This document shows, in pieces, positions 20,092-29,838 of a stretch of 64,000 nt of DNA (position 1 is the first letter of the stretch; each line of letters begins with the position of its first letter). The notes beneath the pieces are model-generated. The model was not told where the DNA came from. It searched no databases and worked only from the letters and a program-made list of their open reading frames with translations. Location of the stretch: the NCBI RefSeq assembly GCF_002994445.1, contig NZ_MRZJ01000001.1, positions 248,001-312,000 on the forward strand. The letters are read 5' to 3'. Made by a program: the position numbers and the translations under genes. Source of the DNA: Staphylococcus simulans. GTDB taxonomy: Bacteria; Bacillota; Bacilli; Staphylococcales; Staphylococcaceae.

Positions 20092-20985
20092 TTGTTAATA
20101 GGGTCTCACGTACCGATGAATGGTAAAAAAATGTTATTAGGTTCTGCTGAAGAAGCACATAGATTAAATGAAAAAACGTTTATGATTTATACAGGTGCAC
20201 CTCAAAACACGAGAAGAAAACCTATTTCAGAATTAAATATCGAAGCTGGAAAAGAGGCAATGAAACAATACGGACTGTCTAATATTGTTGTACATGCACC
20301 TTATATTATTAACATCGCAAACACTCAAAAACCACATGTCTTTGAGTTAGGTGTTGAGTTTTTACAAAAAGAGATTGAACGTACCGAAGCAATCGGCGCA
20401 AAAGATATCGTATTGCATCCTGGCTCTCATGTAGGAGCTGGTTCTGAAGCAGGTATTAAAAAGATTATCGAAGGCTTGAACGAAGTACTGACAAATGAAA
20501 ATGATGTACGTATCGCTCTAGAAACTATGGCAGGCAAAGGTTCTGAAGTAGGCAGAACGTTTGAAGAACTTGCGCAGATTATTGATGGTGTCAATCACAA
20601 TGAACGCCTTTCTATTTGTTTTGATACTTGCCATACACATGACGCAGGTTATGATGTCAAACACGACTTTGATGGGGTATTAGATGAATTCGATAAAATC
20701 ATCGGATTAGATCGTATCAAAGTCTTACATGTGAATGATAGTAAAAATGAAGTAGGCGCACATAAAGACCGTCACGAAAATATTGGTTTTGGTCACATCG
20801 GCTTTGATGCATTAAATTACATCGTGCATCACGAGGTCTTTGAAAATATTCCTAAAATACTAGAAACACCATTTGTCGGCGAAGATAAGAAAAATAAAAA
20901 GCCGCCATATAAGCATGAAATTGAAATGCTTGAAAATCAAACATTTAACCCAGATTTAAAACAAATTATTATGAATGAATCTTAA
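20092..20985 (+). CDS. nfo: Deoxyribonuclease IV (AP endonuclease)
   Basis: Zinc-dependent TIM-barrel endonuclease that cleaves at abasic sites in base-excision repair. The 297-residue protein has the family signatures [38 protein letters not shown] and VLHVNDSKN, which supply the trinuclear zinc ligands. TTG 20092 (MLIGSHVPM) was chosen over GTG 20083 because it matches the family N-terminus and is preceded by AGGTGGA. It is terminated by a strong hairpin and is probably cotranscribed with cshB. Confidence 0.94.
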   Translation: MLIGSHVPMNGKKMLLGSAEEAHRLNEKTFMIYTGAPQNTRRKPISELNIEAGKEAMKQYGLSNIVVHAPYIINIANTQKPHVFELGVEFLQKEIERTEAIGAKDIVLHPGSHVGAGSEAGIKKIIEGLNEVLTNENDVRIALETMAGKGSEVGRTFEELAQIIDGVNHNERLSICFDTCHTHDAGYDVKHDFDGVLDEFDKIIGLDRIKVLHVNDSKNEVGAHKDRHENIGFGHIGFDALNYIVHHEVFENIPKILETPFVGEDKKNKKPPYKHEIEMLENQTFNPDLKQIIMNES

Positions 20986-21006
20986 CATCGAGTGTGATGT
21001 GGCGCG

Positions 21007-21043
21007 ATTAAAAGACAAAGTCAGCTTTGTCTTTTAATTTTTT
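21007..21043 (+). terminator. Intrinsic terminator after nfo
   Basis: ATTAAAAGACAAAG (21007-21020) and CTTTGTCTTTTAAT (21025-21038) form a perfect 14-bp stem with a TCAG loop and a T run. Confidence 0.9.
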
Positions 21044-21054
21044 GTTATATTCTT

Positions 21055-21073
21055 AATCGTAAGCATTACAATT
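21055..21073 (+). promoter_or_regulatory. Zur-box-like operator upstream of znuC
   Basis: AATCGTAAGCATTACAATT is an imperfect inverted repeat centred at 21064 (arms share GTAA/TTAC with A/T flanks). It resembles the Bacillus and staphylococcal zinc-uptake operator type TCGTAATNATTACGA. It lies 45 bases before the operon that encodes a zinc transporter and its own Fur-family repressor, which fits autoregulation by Zur. Binding has not been shown here. Confidence 0.65.
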
Positions 21074-21117
21074 TACATAATATGAAGATAAGGTTATATT
21101 TATTACGAGGTGAAGAT

Positions 21118-21888
21118 ATGTCTACCCCAGTTTTTGAATTGAAAAATATCAATTACTCTTTTGGTACAAAACAAGTACTCGAAAATATTAATATAAAGAT
21201 TTACAAAGGCGATTTCTTAGCTATTGTGGGACCTAATGGAGCAGGAAAGTCCACAATTTTAAAATTAATGCTAGGCTTGCTGCCGATGCAAAGTGGAGAA
21301 ATGTTTATTGATGGCATTAAGTATCAGCGCAAGGTATCCGAATTAAAAATCAGCTATGTTTCTCAAAAAGCAAAAGCATTTAATTCAGGATTTCCAGCAA
21401 GTGTAAAGGAAGTAGTACTTAGTGGATTAACGAAACAAAAACGACTCTTTCAATGGTTTAACAGAAAAGATGTTGATAAAGTGAAAAGCATTCTTAAAAG
21501 GTTAAATATTGAATACTTGCTCAATAAGAACATCGCAGAATTATCAGGGGGACAGCAGCAACGTGTTTTAATCGCAAGAGCACTGATATCCGATCCATCT
21601 GTTTTAATATTAGATGAACCGACAAACGGAATTGATGCTAAGCATGTAAATGAATTCTACAACACGTTAGAACAGTTGAAACAAGAAGGTGTTACAATTA
21701 TTTTAGTAACACATGATATTGGTGTAGTTGTTGATACTGCTACTAAAGTAGCTTGTCTCAATAAACATTTGCACTTCCACGGACCGGCACAAGAATTCAA
21801 ATCATTAGATCAAGTAGAAATTTCAAAAATATACGGCTATCCTGTAAAATTCGTGGATCATCAACATGAAAGGGAGTGCTGTAACTAA
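21118..21888 (+). CDS. znuC: Zinc ABC transporter, ATP-binding protein
   Basis: Cytoplasmic ATPase of a zinc/manganese-type importer. Walker A is GPNGAGKS at residues 38-45, the signature is LSGGQQQR, and Walker B is VLILDEPT, followed by the H-loop THD. ATG 21118 (MSTPVFELKN) is preceded by CGAGGTGAAGAT; an upstream in-frame start at 21082 is disfavoured. The stop shares one base with the znuB start. No solute-binding lipoprotein gene is adjacent, so the binding protein must be encoded elsewhere. The zinc assignment relies on the zur gene in the same operon. Confidence 0.9.
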   Translation: MSTPVFELKNINYSFGTKQVLENINIKIYKGDFLAIVGPNGAGKSTILKLMLGLLPMQSGEMFIDGIKYQRKVSELKISYVSQKAKAFNSGFPASVKEVVLSGLTKQKRLFQWFNRKDVDKVKSILKRLNIEYLLNKNIAELSGGQQQRVLIARALISDPSVLILDEPTNGIDAKHVNEFYNTLEQLKQEGVTIILVTHDIGVVVDTATKVACLNKHLHFHGPAQEFKSLDQVEISKIYGYPVKFVDHQHERECCN

Positions 21889-22736
21889 TGATTGAAGCAT
21901 TAATGAATTTTGATTTTATGAGATACTCTTTAATAAGCGGGATTTTAATCGGATTTATCGCACCATTTATCGGTGCATTCATAGTTGTCAGACGTTTATC
22001 GCTGATTGCTGATGCTTTAAGCCACGTCACATTAGGCGGTATCTCATTTGAAATGTTCTTAGCAACATTGTTTCCGGTGTTTATGTATGTCAATCCGATG
22101 TGGGGCGGAATCGCCTTTGCAGTGATCGGTGCTTTATTGATTGAAAAGTTAAGAACGTCCTATCAAAATTACCAAGAAATTGCTATACCTATTATTATGA
22201 GCGCAGGTATAGGTTTAAGTGCAATATTTATTTCTTTAGCTGATGGATTCAACCAAGAATTAGTTGGATTATTATTCGGTTCTATCAGTGCCGTTTCATT
22301 AAGTGATATGGTAACAGTGCTTACTATTGCAGTCATTGTTACATTGTTCATTCTACTATTTTATAAAGAACTCTTTATTTTATCGTTCGATGAAGAATAT
22401 AGTAAGGTTATCGGCGTTCCTAGATGGATACAATTTTTATTTATCATTATTGTTGCAATGGTAATTTCTGCATCAATGAGAGTAGTCGGAATTTTACTTG
22501 TAAGTGCACTTATGACTCTTCCAGTAGCCATTGCAATGAGAATAACAAAAGGTTTCAAACAGCTTATTTTCACTAGTATTATTATTGGTGAAATTGCTGT
22601 TATCGGAGGATTAGTAATCGCCTTTTACCTAAATTTATCTCCTGGCGGTGTCATCGTAGTATTATTAGTATTACTATTAGTAATCGTTATGGCTATTCAA
22701 TATATGCGCTCTAGATTTAAAAAAGGAGTAAGTTAA
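21888..22736 (+). CDS. znuB: Zinc ABC transporter, permease
   Basis: ABC-3 family integral membrane permease of 282 residues with about eight hydrophobic segments and the family motif VVRRLSLIADALSHVTLGG near residues 30-49. It pairs with the ATPase immediately upstream (one-base overlap) and abuts zur directly, with no intergenic base. Expected to be derepressed under zinc starvation. Confidence 0.92.
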   Translation: MIEALMNFDFMRYSLISGILIGFIAPFIGAFIVVRRLSLIADALSHVTLGGISFEMFLATLFPVFMYVNPMWGGIAFAVIGALLIEKLRTSYQNYQEIAIPIIMSAGIGLSAIFISLADGFNQELVGLLFGSISAVSLSDMVTVLTIAVIVTLFILLFYKELFILSFDEEYSKVIGVPRWIQFLFIIIVAMVISASMRVVGILLVSALMTLPVAIAMRITKGFKQLIFTSIIIGEIAVIGGLVIAFYLNLSPGGVIVVLLVLLLVIVMAIQYMRSRFKKGVS

Positions 22737-23144
22737 ATGAATACAGCAGATGCTATAAAATTATTAAAAGACGAAGGTCACAAATATACAGATAAACGAA
22801 AAATGATTATCGATATTTTTGTTAAAGAAGACAAGTATGTAAGTGCGAAAACGATTCAACAAAGAATGGATGCGGCATTCCCTGGAATTTCTTTTGACAC
22901 AATCTATAGAAATTTATATTTATTTAAAGATTTAGGTATTATTGAAAATACTGAATTGGATGGAGAAATGAAGTTCAGAATCGCATGTACACATCATCAT
23001 CACCATCACTTTATTTGTGAAGTATGCGGAGATACAAAAGTGATTGATTATTGTCCAATGGATGCTATTAAAGCACAACTTCCTAACGTGCTGATCCATA
23101 CACACAAACTTGAAGTTTATGGTGTATGCGAAAAATGTCAATAA
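22737..23144 (+). CDS. zur: Fur-family zinc-responsive repressor Zur
   Basis: Dimeric metalloregulator of 135 residues. An N-terminal winged helix ([19 protein letters not shown]) is followed by the metal-sensing dimer domain, which contains six consecutive histidines in CTHHHHHHF, the structural zinc pair CEVC, and a second pair CEKC at the C-terminus. Fur, PerR and Zur are hard to separate by motif alone, but placement directly behind znuCB and the upstream palindrome favour Zur. It starts immediately after the znuB stop. Confidence 0.9.
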   Translation: MNTADAIKLLKDEGHKYTDKRKMIIDIFVKEDKYVSAKTIQQRMDAAFPGISFDTIYRNLYLFKDLGIIENTELDGEMKFRIACTHHHHHHFICEVCGDTKVIDYCPMDAIKAQLPNVLIHTHKLEVYGVCEKCQ

Positions 23145-23260
23145 TGAATTTAAAATTAATAAATATACCAACTCAATATGTTTAAATAATCTTCTTCAGG
23201 ATATAGATATAGAGGAAACAGTCATATTCTAGATTTTACATTTTCTTATAAGCAGAAAAA

Positions 23261-23289
23261 TTGTAAGGTATCTAACGAATTGATATAGT
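23261..23289 (+). promoter_or_regulatory. Probable sigma-A promoter for sodA
   Basis: TTGTAA at 23261-23266 and TATAGT at 23284-23289 separated by 17 bases, 34 bases before the sodA start. Confidence 0.7.
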
Positions 23290-23322
23290 AGTGTTGAAAA
23301 CAATTTAGGAGGATGATTATTT

Positions 23323-23928
23323 ATGGCTTTTGAATTACCAAATTTACCATATGAGTTTGATGCATTGGAACCACACATCGATAAAGAAACTATGGAAATT
23401 CACCATGACAAACACCATAACACTTATGTTACAAAATTAAACGCAGCAATCGAAGGTACTGATTTAGAAAACAAATCAATCGAAGAAATTGTTGCTAATT
23501 TAGATAGTGTACCATCTGACATTCAAACTGCAGTACGTAATAATGGCGGCGGTCACTTAAACCATTCATTATTCTGGCAAATTCTTACACCTAACTCGGA
23601 AGAGAAAGGTACAGTAGTTGATAAAATTAAAGAACAATGGGGTTCTTTAGACGAATTCAAAGATGAATTTGCTAAAAAAGCTGCTGGACAATTTGGTTCA
23701 GGATGGGCTTGGTTAGTAGTAGATAAAGACGGTAAATTAGAAATCGTTACTACAGCAAACCAAGACAACCCAGTAACTGAAGGCAAAACTCCTATCCTTG
23801 GTTTAGATGTTTGGGAACATGCTTATTACCTTAAATATCAAAACAAACGTCCAGACTATATCAATGCATTCTGGAACGTTGTAAACTGGGAAAAAGTTGA
23901 CGAATTATATAACGCAGCAACTAAATAA
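23323..23928 (+). CDS. sodA: Superoxide dismutase (Mn/Fe type)
   Basis: Detoxifies superoxide in the cytoplasm. The 201-residue sequence shows the metal ligands and second-sphere residues of the Mn/Fe family: [12 protein letters not shown] near residue 26, [11 protein letters not shown] near residue 78, and the C-terminal [13 protein letters not shown]. Mn versus Fe preference cannot be decided safely from sequence. The start has TAGGAGGATGATTATTT, a strong ribosome site. It is monocistronic: its own promoter lies upstream and a terminator follows. Confidence 0.96.
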   Translation: MAFELPNLPYEFDALEPHIDKETMEIHHDKHHNTYVTKLNAAIEGTDLENKSIEEIVANLDSVPSDIQTAVRNNGGGHLNHSLFWQILTPNSEEKGTVVDKIKEQWGSLDEFKDEFAKKAAGQFGSGWAWLVVDKDGKLEIVTTANQDNPVTEGKTPILGLDVWEHAYYLKYQNKRPDYINAFWNVVNWEKVDELYNAATK

Positions 23929-23967
23929 GTTCTAGTTATAACTTGATATATTGAATATCAACTTTAG

Positions 23968-24000
23968 CAGCAATTGGTCAATACCAATTGCTGTTTTTTA
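23968..24000 (+). terminator. Intrinsic terminator after sodA
   Basis: CAGCAATTGGT (23968-23978) and ACCAATTGCTG (23983-23993) form a perfect 11-bp stem with a CAAT loop and a T6 run. Confidence 0.9.
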
Positions 24001-24135
24001 ATTTTGCATAGAATCCTTGTAGCGGCTTTTATTAAATTCTTAAATTTATACTGTGATTTCTATGCAAATTATAGAAAAAAGTTCCGTTTTCATATATCAT
24101 TTGTTTAGAGAACTGTTGAATTGAGGTAGGTTGTA

Positions 24136-26196
24136 TTGTTAAAAAGAATAAAGGAAAAAACGAATGATGAAAAAACTAGAAATCTTATGGATAAAAGGAT
24201 TGGATTTTTCTTCGGTCTCGTAGTTGTAGTATTTTTAATCATTGTTTTAAGGTTGGGTTACTTACAAATCGCACAAGGTTCTCACTATAAGCAGCTCATA
24301 AAAAATGATGAAAATATTACGGTCAATGAATCTGTTCCTAGAGGACGAATTTTAGACCGTAACGGAAAAATTCTTGTTGATAATGCTTCTAAAAAGTCTA
24401 TTACATATACAAGAGGTAGAAAGACTTCGCAAAAAGATATATTAAAAGTAGCTGAACGTTTATCTAAATTAATAGATATGAAGACTGATCGAATTACCAA
24501 AAGAGATAAACAAGACTTTTGGATTCAATTACACCCTAAAAAAGCTGAAGATTTAATGAAAAAAGAAGATAAGATGCTGAATAACGGGGAAATCACACAA
24601 GAACAATACGACGAAGAATTACACAATAAAATCAAAGGTAAACAACTGGATGAGTTATCTGATAAAGATTTACAAGTTTTAGCGATTTATCGTGAAATGA
24701 TGTCAGGTTCAACATTGAATCCTCAAACAATTAAGAAGGATGATGTCAGCGATAAAGAATATGCTTCAGTATCTCAACAACTGTCCAAACTTCCTGGTGT
24801 CAATACCTCTATGGATTGGGATCGCAAATATCCTTACGGTGATTTACTAAGAGATTTATTCGGTAGTGTATCTACCTCAGAAGAAGGTATTCCGAAAGAA
24901 TTAACGGATGATTATTTATCTAGAGGTTATTCTAGAAATGATCGTGTAGGAAAGTCTTACTTAGAATATCAATACGAAAGTATTCTTCGAGGCAAAAAGA
25001 AAGAAATGAAATATACGACAGATAAATCTGGTGAAATTACGAATACAAAAGTCATTAACCCTGGATCCCGCGGGGATGATTTAGTGCTGTCAATCGATAT
25101 TGATTTACAGAAAAAAGTAGAAGAAGCTTTAGAAAAGCAAATTACTAAATTAAGAGGCGAAGGCGCTAAAAACATGGACAATGCATTAGTGGTTGTTCAA
25201 GACCCTAATAATGGAGATATTTTAGCTATGGCCGGCAAGCAGATTAAACCAAATGGTGAATTAACTGATTACACTATCGGAAACTTCACATCGCAATATA
25301 CTGTAGGTTCATCAGTTAAAGGCGGTACATTGCTTACTGGTTATCAAAATAAAGCAATACATGTCGGAGAACATATGATAGATGAACCGCTGCATTTCCA
25401 AGGCGGACTCACTAAGCGTTCTTATTTTAACCAGAACGGTAAAGTAGATATCAACGATAAAGAAGCGCTAATGCATTCATCAAACGTTTATATGTTCAAA
25501 ACCGCGTTAAAACTTGCTAAAGACCCATACCATTTCAACATGGGACTTCCAACAGATATTACTGATGCGGGTCAAAAATTGAGAAAAGGCTTAAATCAAG
25601 TCGGTTTAGGTGTTAAAACAGGTATCGACCTTCCTAATGAAGTAGCGGGACAAATTGAAAAACTGAACACTAACAGCGGTAACTATTTAGATCTTGCAAT
25701 CGGACAATATGATACGTATTCACCGTTGCAACTATCGCAATATGTATCTACTATTGCTAATAATGGTTACAGAATCACACCGCATGTCGGCTTAGAAATC
25801 AGAAAAGCGACTGACAAAGATACATTAGGACCAGTTAAACACAAAATTCGCGGCAATGTCTTAAATCGCCTGAATAACTCACCAGATGAAATCAAGCAAG
25901 TCCAAAAAGGATTTGATATGGCATTTAACAAAGAACCAGGTACAGGTTACCAAAGTTTCCATAATACCGTTGTTCCATCTGCCGGGAAAACTGGTACTGC
26001 CGAAGTGTTCCAAGACGGCAAGCCAAGAGTTAACTCTACTTATGTAGGTTATGCACCAAAAGATAACCCTAAATTAGCATTTTCAATTGTCTATACGAAC
26101 CAGCCTGTCCCTGAACCTTGGTTGCAAGGCGGAGACTTAGGCAGAGATATTATTAATTATTATTTCGAAAAAGAAAAGAAATCATCTAAATCATAA
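24136..26196 (+). CDS. pbp3: Class B penicillin-binding protein (transpeptidase), PBP3-like
   Basis: Monofunctional peptidoglycan transpeptidase of 686 residues. A membrane anchor lies at residues about 22-46, followed by the class B dimerisation motif PRGRILDRNGKIL. The transpeptidase domain has the active-site SVKG with S393, the SSN motif in MHSSNVYMF, and KTGT at K618. It sits directly downstream of sodA, the location of pbp3 in S. aureus, which supports the name. The start is TTG 24136, five bases after GAGGTAGG; no better ATG is available. It is followed by a terminator. Confidence 0.92.
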   Translation: MLKRIKEKTNDEKTRNLMDKRIGFFFGLVVVVFLIIVLRLGYLQIAQGSHYKQLIKNDENITVNESVPRGRILDRNGKILVDNASKKSITYTRGRKTSQKDILKVAERLSKLIDMKTDRITKRDKQDFWIQLHPKKAEDLMKKEDKMLNNGEITQEQYDEELHNKIKGKQLDELSDKDLQVLAIYREMMSGSTLNPQTIKKDDVSDKEYASVSQQLSKLPGVNTSMDWDRKYPYGDLLRDLFGSVSTSEEGIPKELTDDYLSRGYSRNDRVGKSYLEYQYESILRGKKKEMKYTTDKSGEITNTKVINPGSRGDDLVLSIDIDLQKKVEEALEKQITKLRGEGAKNMDNALVVVQDPNNGDILAMAGKQIKPNGELTDYTIGNFTSQYTVGSSVKGGTLLTGYQNKAIHVGEHMIDEPLHFQGGLTKRSYFNQNGKVDINDKEALMHSSNVYMFKTALKLAKDPYHFNMGLPTDITDAGQKLRKGLNQVGLGVKTGIDLPNEVAGQIEKLNTNSGNYLDLAIGQYDTYSPLQLSQYVSTIANNGYRITPHVGLEIRKATDKDTLGPVKHKIRGNVLNRLNNSPDEIKQVQKGFDMAFNKEPGTGYQSFHNTVVPSAGKTGTAEVFQDGKPRVNSTYVGYAPKDNPKLAFSIVYTNQPVPEPWLQGGDLGRDIINYYFEKEKKSSKS

Positions 26197-26199
26197 AAT

Positions 26200-26238
26200 A
26201 ATGCCGATGGCCTGCAATCTAGGTCATCGGCATTTTCA
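26200..26238 (+). terminator. Intrinsic terminator after the PBP gene
   Basis: AATGCCGATGGCCT and AGGTCATCGGCATT form a stem of about 13 bp with one mismatch around a seven-base loop, followed by TTTTC. Confidence 0.85.
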
Positions 26239-26326
26239 TTAGCAAACAACATACGGGTCTAATGACACTTCAATATAGAAACGTTATAATAAACATATCA
26301 CTAAATAGAAAAATCGGGGTGTAATC

Positions 26327-26869
26327 ATGAAAAAATCTGAATTAAGGAAATCAACATTGCAAAAGATGCAGACAATTGATAATCAAAATAAAGAGAAAGC
26401 AGACCAATGGTTAGCTGATCAGCTTTTTAATACAGATGAATATAAAGCAGCGCAAACCATCGGCATCGTACTTTCTATGGATCATGAAGTGAACACAAAG
26501 CCGATCATAGAAGAAATTATACGTCAAGGTAAAAAAGCATTTGTGCCCGCTACCGATTATCAAAACAAATCAATGACTTTTCAAAATTTAACTGATTTTT
26601 CGCAACTCAAAACGGATGAAAAAGGCATTCAATATGTAGATGCGGATACAGAAAAAACTAACGACTTGGATTTACTTATTGTTCCTGGCGTCGTTTTTAA
26701 TCATGATGGATATAGAATCGGTTACGGCGGCGGTTATTTCGATAAATTCTTAAGCCGTCATCGAACTCAAACATTAAGTTTGGTTTATGATGTACAAATG
26801 AACGATTCATTTACAGAAGAAGCACATGATGAAGTCGTAGATCGTCTTATCATTGCTGAAACTAGATAA
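26327..26869 (+). CDS. 5-formyltetrahydrofolate cyclo-ligase
   Basis: Converts 5-formyl-THF to 5,10-methenyl-THF with ATP, returning stored folate to the one-carbon pool. The 180-residue protein has the family signature DLLIVPGVVFNHDGYRIGYGGGYFDKFLSRH near residues 120-150 with the conserved glycine-rich GYGGGYYD-type motif, here GYGGGYFD. ATG 26327 follows CGGGGTGTAATC. It ends 12 bases before the rhomboid gene, the yqgN-yqgP arrangement of Bacillus. Confidence 0.94.
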   Translation: MKKSELRKSTLQKMQTIDNQNKEKADQWLADQLFNTDEYKAAQTIGIVLSMDHEVNTKPIIEEIIRQGKKAFVPATDYQNKSMTFQNLTDFSQLKTDEKGIQYVDADTEKTNDLDLLIVPGVVFNHDGYRIGYGGGYFDKFLSRHRTQTLSLVYDVQMNDSFTEEAHDEVVDRLIIAETR

Positions 26870-26881
26870 ATTGGAGGCACC

Positions 26882-28342
26882 ATGAATATAGAAAAACAAT
26901 TTTGGAAATTAATATATTTTTATGTAAAATATTTGAACTACCAAATCGCACATACTAATGAAAATGAAACAGAAGTTTGGTTGTCCAATAAGAATAAGAA
27001 AAAGTTAGTAATTATCAAAACAGGTGTAAGCAGTACACAAGAACTTCGTTTTGATAAAAGCAGAGTATTAGAACATCAAGAAGAAATTGCTGCGTATACA
27101 GGTTTTAAACCTCAAGATGTAACTTTCAATTATCTTACAGAGAAAATGTTTACCTATGAAAATCTGAGTGAAATACATCCAATCAGAATGCGCTTTAATG
27201 TTATTCGGAACCAAAAAGAGTTACTGAAAGTGTTGCCGAATCCATTATTAACAAAACTCTATGCCAGAGATAGCGAAAAAACATCGCTTTATTACAAGCG
27301 GCGTTTGCACAGTAATAATCCTTTAGAAAAATACATGATGAAATTTGCACCGGTTACATATTCTCTGATTGCAATTAATATAATTGTATGGTTGTTTATG
27401 TTCTTGATTGTAAATGCATTTTCAAGCAGAAGCTTACTAGATTGGGGCGGATTGGTTCATTTTAATGTGGTGCATGGCGAGATTTATCGACTTATCACTT
27501 CCATGTTCATACATTTTAATTTTGAACACATATTAATGAATATGCTTTCACTCTTTATTTTTGGTAAATTAGTCGAAGCCATCGTCGGCCACTGGAAAAT
27601 GCTAGGTATCTACTTTATTTCAGGGATTTTCGGAAATATCGTTTCTTTAGCAATAGATACGAACTCTATCTCAGTAGGTGCAAGCGGAGCAATATTCGGT
27701 TTAATAGGCAGTTTGTTTGCGATAATGTATATCAGTAAAACATATACTTCTAAAATGCTGATGCAGCTGATTTTTGTTTTAGCCATCTTAACCGTGGTTT
27801 CATTGTTTATGGCTAACGTGAACATCTATGCACATATTGGCGGATTTGTTGGAGGCGCATTAGCCACATTTATCGGTTACTATTTCAATCGTGATCGTAA
27901 AATGTTTTGGATTTTATTAGGTACAGCAATATTACTGCTTTTGATTCTGTTAGTAAGAACATTCACTATTAAGGAAGATAACATTTATGATAAATTAATA
28001 AGTGATGAGATGAGCAATGGTAATTATAATAAAGCTGAAGCACTTATCAAGCATACAATGGATAAAGGGTATGCTGATGATGAAACTTATTACCTCAGCG
28101 GCTTGCTTAAAGCTACTAAGGACTCTAAAGCTGAAGGTATTTCAACATGGGAGCGCGGATTAAAACATTACCCTGAATCCGGCATACTGAATTATGAACT
28201 TGCAATTGCAAATCGTTCATTAGGCGACGATAAATCTGCATTACGACACATAAAAAAAGCAGTGAAATCCGAACCTGATAATGAAAAATATAAGTATTTA
28301 AAAAAAGAGTTGGAAAAACAAAATGAATCGAAAAATAGATAG
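26882..28342 (+). CDS. gluP: Rhomboid intramembrane serine protease with C-terminal TPR region
   Basis: Membrane protease of the YqgP/GluP type. A soluble N-terminal domain of about 155 residues precedes six or seven membrane helices. The catalytic dyad is S268 in GASGAIFG and H318 in AHIGGFVGG, with the conserved HILMNMLSLF helix. After the membrane part (from about residue 370), a soluble tail carries TPR-like repeats, as in the Bacillus protein, where the enzyme also acts on the magnesium transporter MgtE. The 486-residue length fits. It overlaps the next gene by 20 bases. Confidence 0.9.
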   Translation: MNIEKQFWKLIYFYVKYLNYQIAHTNENETEVWLSNKNKKKLVIIKTGVSSTQELRFDKSRVLEHQEEIAAYTGFKPQDVTFNYLTEKMFTYENLSEIHPIRMRFNVIRNQKELLKVLPNPLLTKLYARDSEKTSLYYKRRLHSNNPLEKYMMKFAPVTYSLIAINIIVWLFMFLIVNAFSSRSLLDWGGLVHFNVVHGEIYRLITSMFIHFNFEHILMNMLSLFIFGKLVEAIVGHWKMLGIYFISGIFGNIVSLAIDTNSISVGASGAIFGLIGSLFAIMYISKTYTSKMLMQLIFVLAILTVVSLFMANVNIYAHIGGFVGGALATFIGYYFNRDRKMFWILLGTAILLLLILLVRTFTIKEDNIYDKLISDEMSNGNYNKAEALIKHTMDKGYADDETYYLSGLLKATKDSKAEGISTWERGLKHYPESGILNYELAIANRSLGDDKSALRHIKKAVKSEPDNEKYKYLKKELEKQNESKNR

Positions 28343-28523
28343 TTTTTATGATGTTCAACAATTACTTAAACAATTTGGGTTTATAGTTTACTTTAAAAAT
28401 AAAAGCGACATGTATGAAATGATGGAACAAGAAATAAGAGAACTTTATGAGTATCAACTTATCTCAAAGGATGCATTTATCAAATGTATTTTAATTATCA
28501 ATCAAAGAAGGATGAATAAGTAA
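28323..28523 (+). CDS. yqgQ: YqgQ family small protein (DUF910)
   Basis: A 66-residue helical protein with the family pattern [19 protein letters not shown] and [19 protein letters not shown]. It overlaps both the rhomboid gene before it and glcK after it (stop and start share one base), so it is made by translational coupling. The YqgQ fold is a small helix bundle suggested to bind nucleic acid; the function is not established. Its invariable location next to glcK is the main contextual clue. Confidence 0.9.
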   Translation: MNRKIDSFYDVQQLLKQFGFIVYFKNKSDMYEMMEQEIRELYEYQLISKDAFIKCILIINQRRMNK

Positions 28524-29509
28524 TGAGAAATTTAATATTGGCAGCCGATGTCGGTGGAACAACATGTAAACTAGGAATTTTTGACAAAGATCTTGAAAGA
28601 ATCACAAAGTGGTCGATTCAAACTGATATTAGTGATACTACAGGTGTTGTATTATTAAAATCAATTTATAGTTCATTTGTACAAAAAATGAACGAGTTGG
28701 AATTAAAAATGGAAGATGTTATAGGTTTCGGCGTTGGTGTCCCAGGCCCAGTAGACTTTGAAACAGGCATTGTTCATGGTGCAGTCAACCTAAACTGGCC
28801 AGGAGATGTAAATGTTAGAGAAATTCTATCCCAATTTGTGAATTTCCCTATCTTTGTCGACAACGATGCTAATGCAGCTGCGTTAGGTGAAAAACATAAA
28901 GGTGCTGGTCATGATGCTGATGATGTTGTTGCGATTACATTAGGAACTGGTGTCGGTGGGGGTATTATCTCAAACGGCAAACTTGTGCATGGGCATAATG
29001 GTTCTGGTGCTGAAATCGGTCATTTCAGAGTAGACTTTGATCAACGTTTTGCATGTAACTGCGGAAAGTATGGATGTTTAGAAACAGTAGCATCTGCGAC
29101 AGGTGTTGTGAATCTAGTAAAATTCTATCATCCGAAACTTACAATTAAATCCTCAATCCTAGAATTGATAAAAGAAGATAGAGTAACAGCGAAAGATGTT
29201 TTCGATGCCTCTAAACAAGGTGATTTATTCTGCTTATTCATTACAGAACGTGTCGCTAATTATATTGCTTATGCCTGCAGTATTATCAGTGTCATGAGCA
29301 ATCCAAAATATATTATTTTAGGTGGAGGTATGTCTGATGCTGGTGATATTTTAATTGAAAATATCAAAACAGAATACAGAAACCTAACATTTACACCAGC
29401 ACAAAACGGTACTGAAATTGTTAAAGCGCAATTAGGCAATGATGCAGGTATCACAGGTGCTGCGGGATTAATTAAAACATATGTTATTGATGAGGAGCGT
29501 GCTAAATAG
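28523..29509 (+). CDS. glcK: Glucokinase (ROK family)
   Basis: Phosphorylates glucose to glucose-6-phosphate with ATP. The 328-residue protein has the phosphate loop [10 protein letters not shown] near residues 9-18, the ROK signature around [26 protein letters not shown] with the zinc cysteines CNCGKYGC, and the second nucleotide-binding segment [11 protein letters not shown]. It overlaps yqgQ and the following gene by one base each. It is the main enzymatic gene of the 5-FCL-rhomboid-yqgQ-glcK-yqgV-MBL run. Confidence 0.95.
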   Translation: MRNLILAADVGGTTCKLGIFDKDLERITKWSIQTDISDTTGVVLLKSIYSSFVQKMNELELKMEDVIGFGVGVPGPVDFETGIVHGAVNLNWPGDVNVREILSQFVNFPIFVDNDANAAALGEKHKGAGHDADDVVAITLGTGVGGGIISNGKLVHGHNGSGAEIGHFRVDFDQRFACNCGKYGCLETVASATGVVNLVKFYHPKLTIKSSILELIKEDRVTAKDVFDASKQGDLFCLFITERVANYIAYACSIISVMSNPKYIILGGGMSDAGDILIENIKTEYRNLTFTPAQNGTEIVKAQLGNDAGITGAAGLIKTYVIDEERAK

Positions 29510-29838
29510 TGGCAATTGTAGATGTAGTTGTAATTCCGGTAGGTACAGAAGGTCCTAGCGTGAGTAAATATATCGCTGATATCCAAACTAAATTAGAAGA
29601 ATACAAAGAACAAGGATTGATTGATTATCAACTTACACCAATGAATACACTGATAGAAGGCGAATTAAAGGATTTATTCACAGTGGTACAAGCGATTCAT
29701 GAATTACCTTTTGATGAAGGCATTGAAAGGGTATGTACAAATATAAGAATAGACGACCGTCGTGACAAATCTAGAAAGATGAACGATAAATTGGTGTCTG
29801 TTCAAAAACAATTAGACAAAAAACGTGGTGAGCAATAA
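29509..29838 (+). CDS. MTH1187/YqgV family thiamine-binding-type protein
   Basis: A 109-residue protein of the DUF77 (MTH1187/YkoF-like) family: VDVVVIPVGTEGPSVSKYIADI near the start and the ferredoxin-like beta-alpha-beta pattern are diagnostic. Some relatives bind thiamine; the role of this one is unknown. The start is GTG 29509, sharing one base with the glcK stop, and its stop shares one base with the next ATG. Confidence 0.87.
   Translation: MAIVDVVVIPVGTEGPSVSKYIADIQTKLEEYKEQGLIDYQLTPMNTLIEGELKDLFTVVQAIHELPFDEGIERVCTNIRIDDRRDKSRKMNDKLVSVQKQLDKKRGEQ

Noticed and set aside
22989-23010. CAT/CAC tract as a short tandem repeat or engineered His-tag
   Set aside because: It encodes the metal-binding histidine run of Zur, expected in this family.
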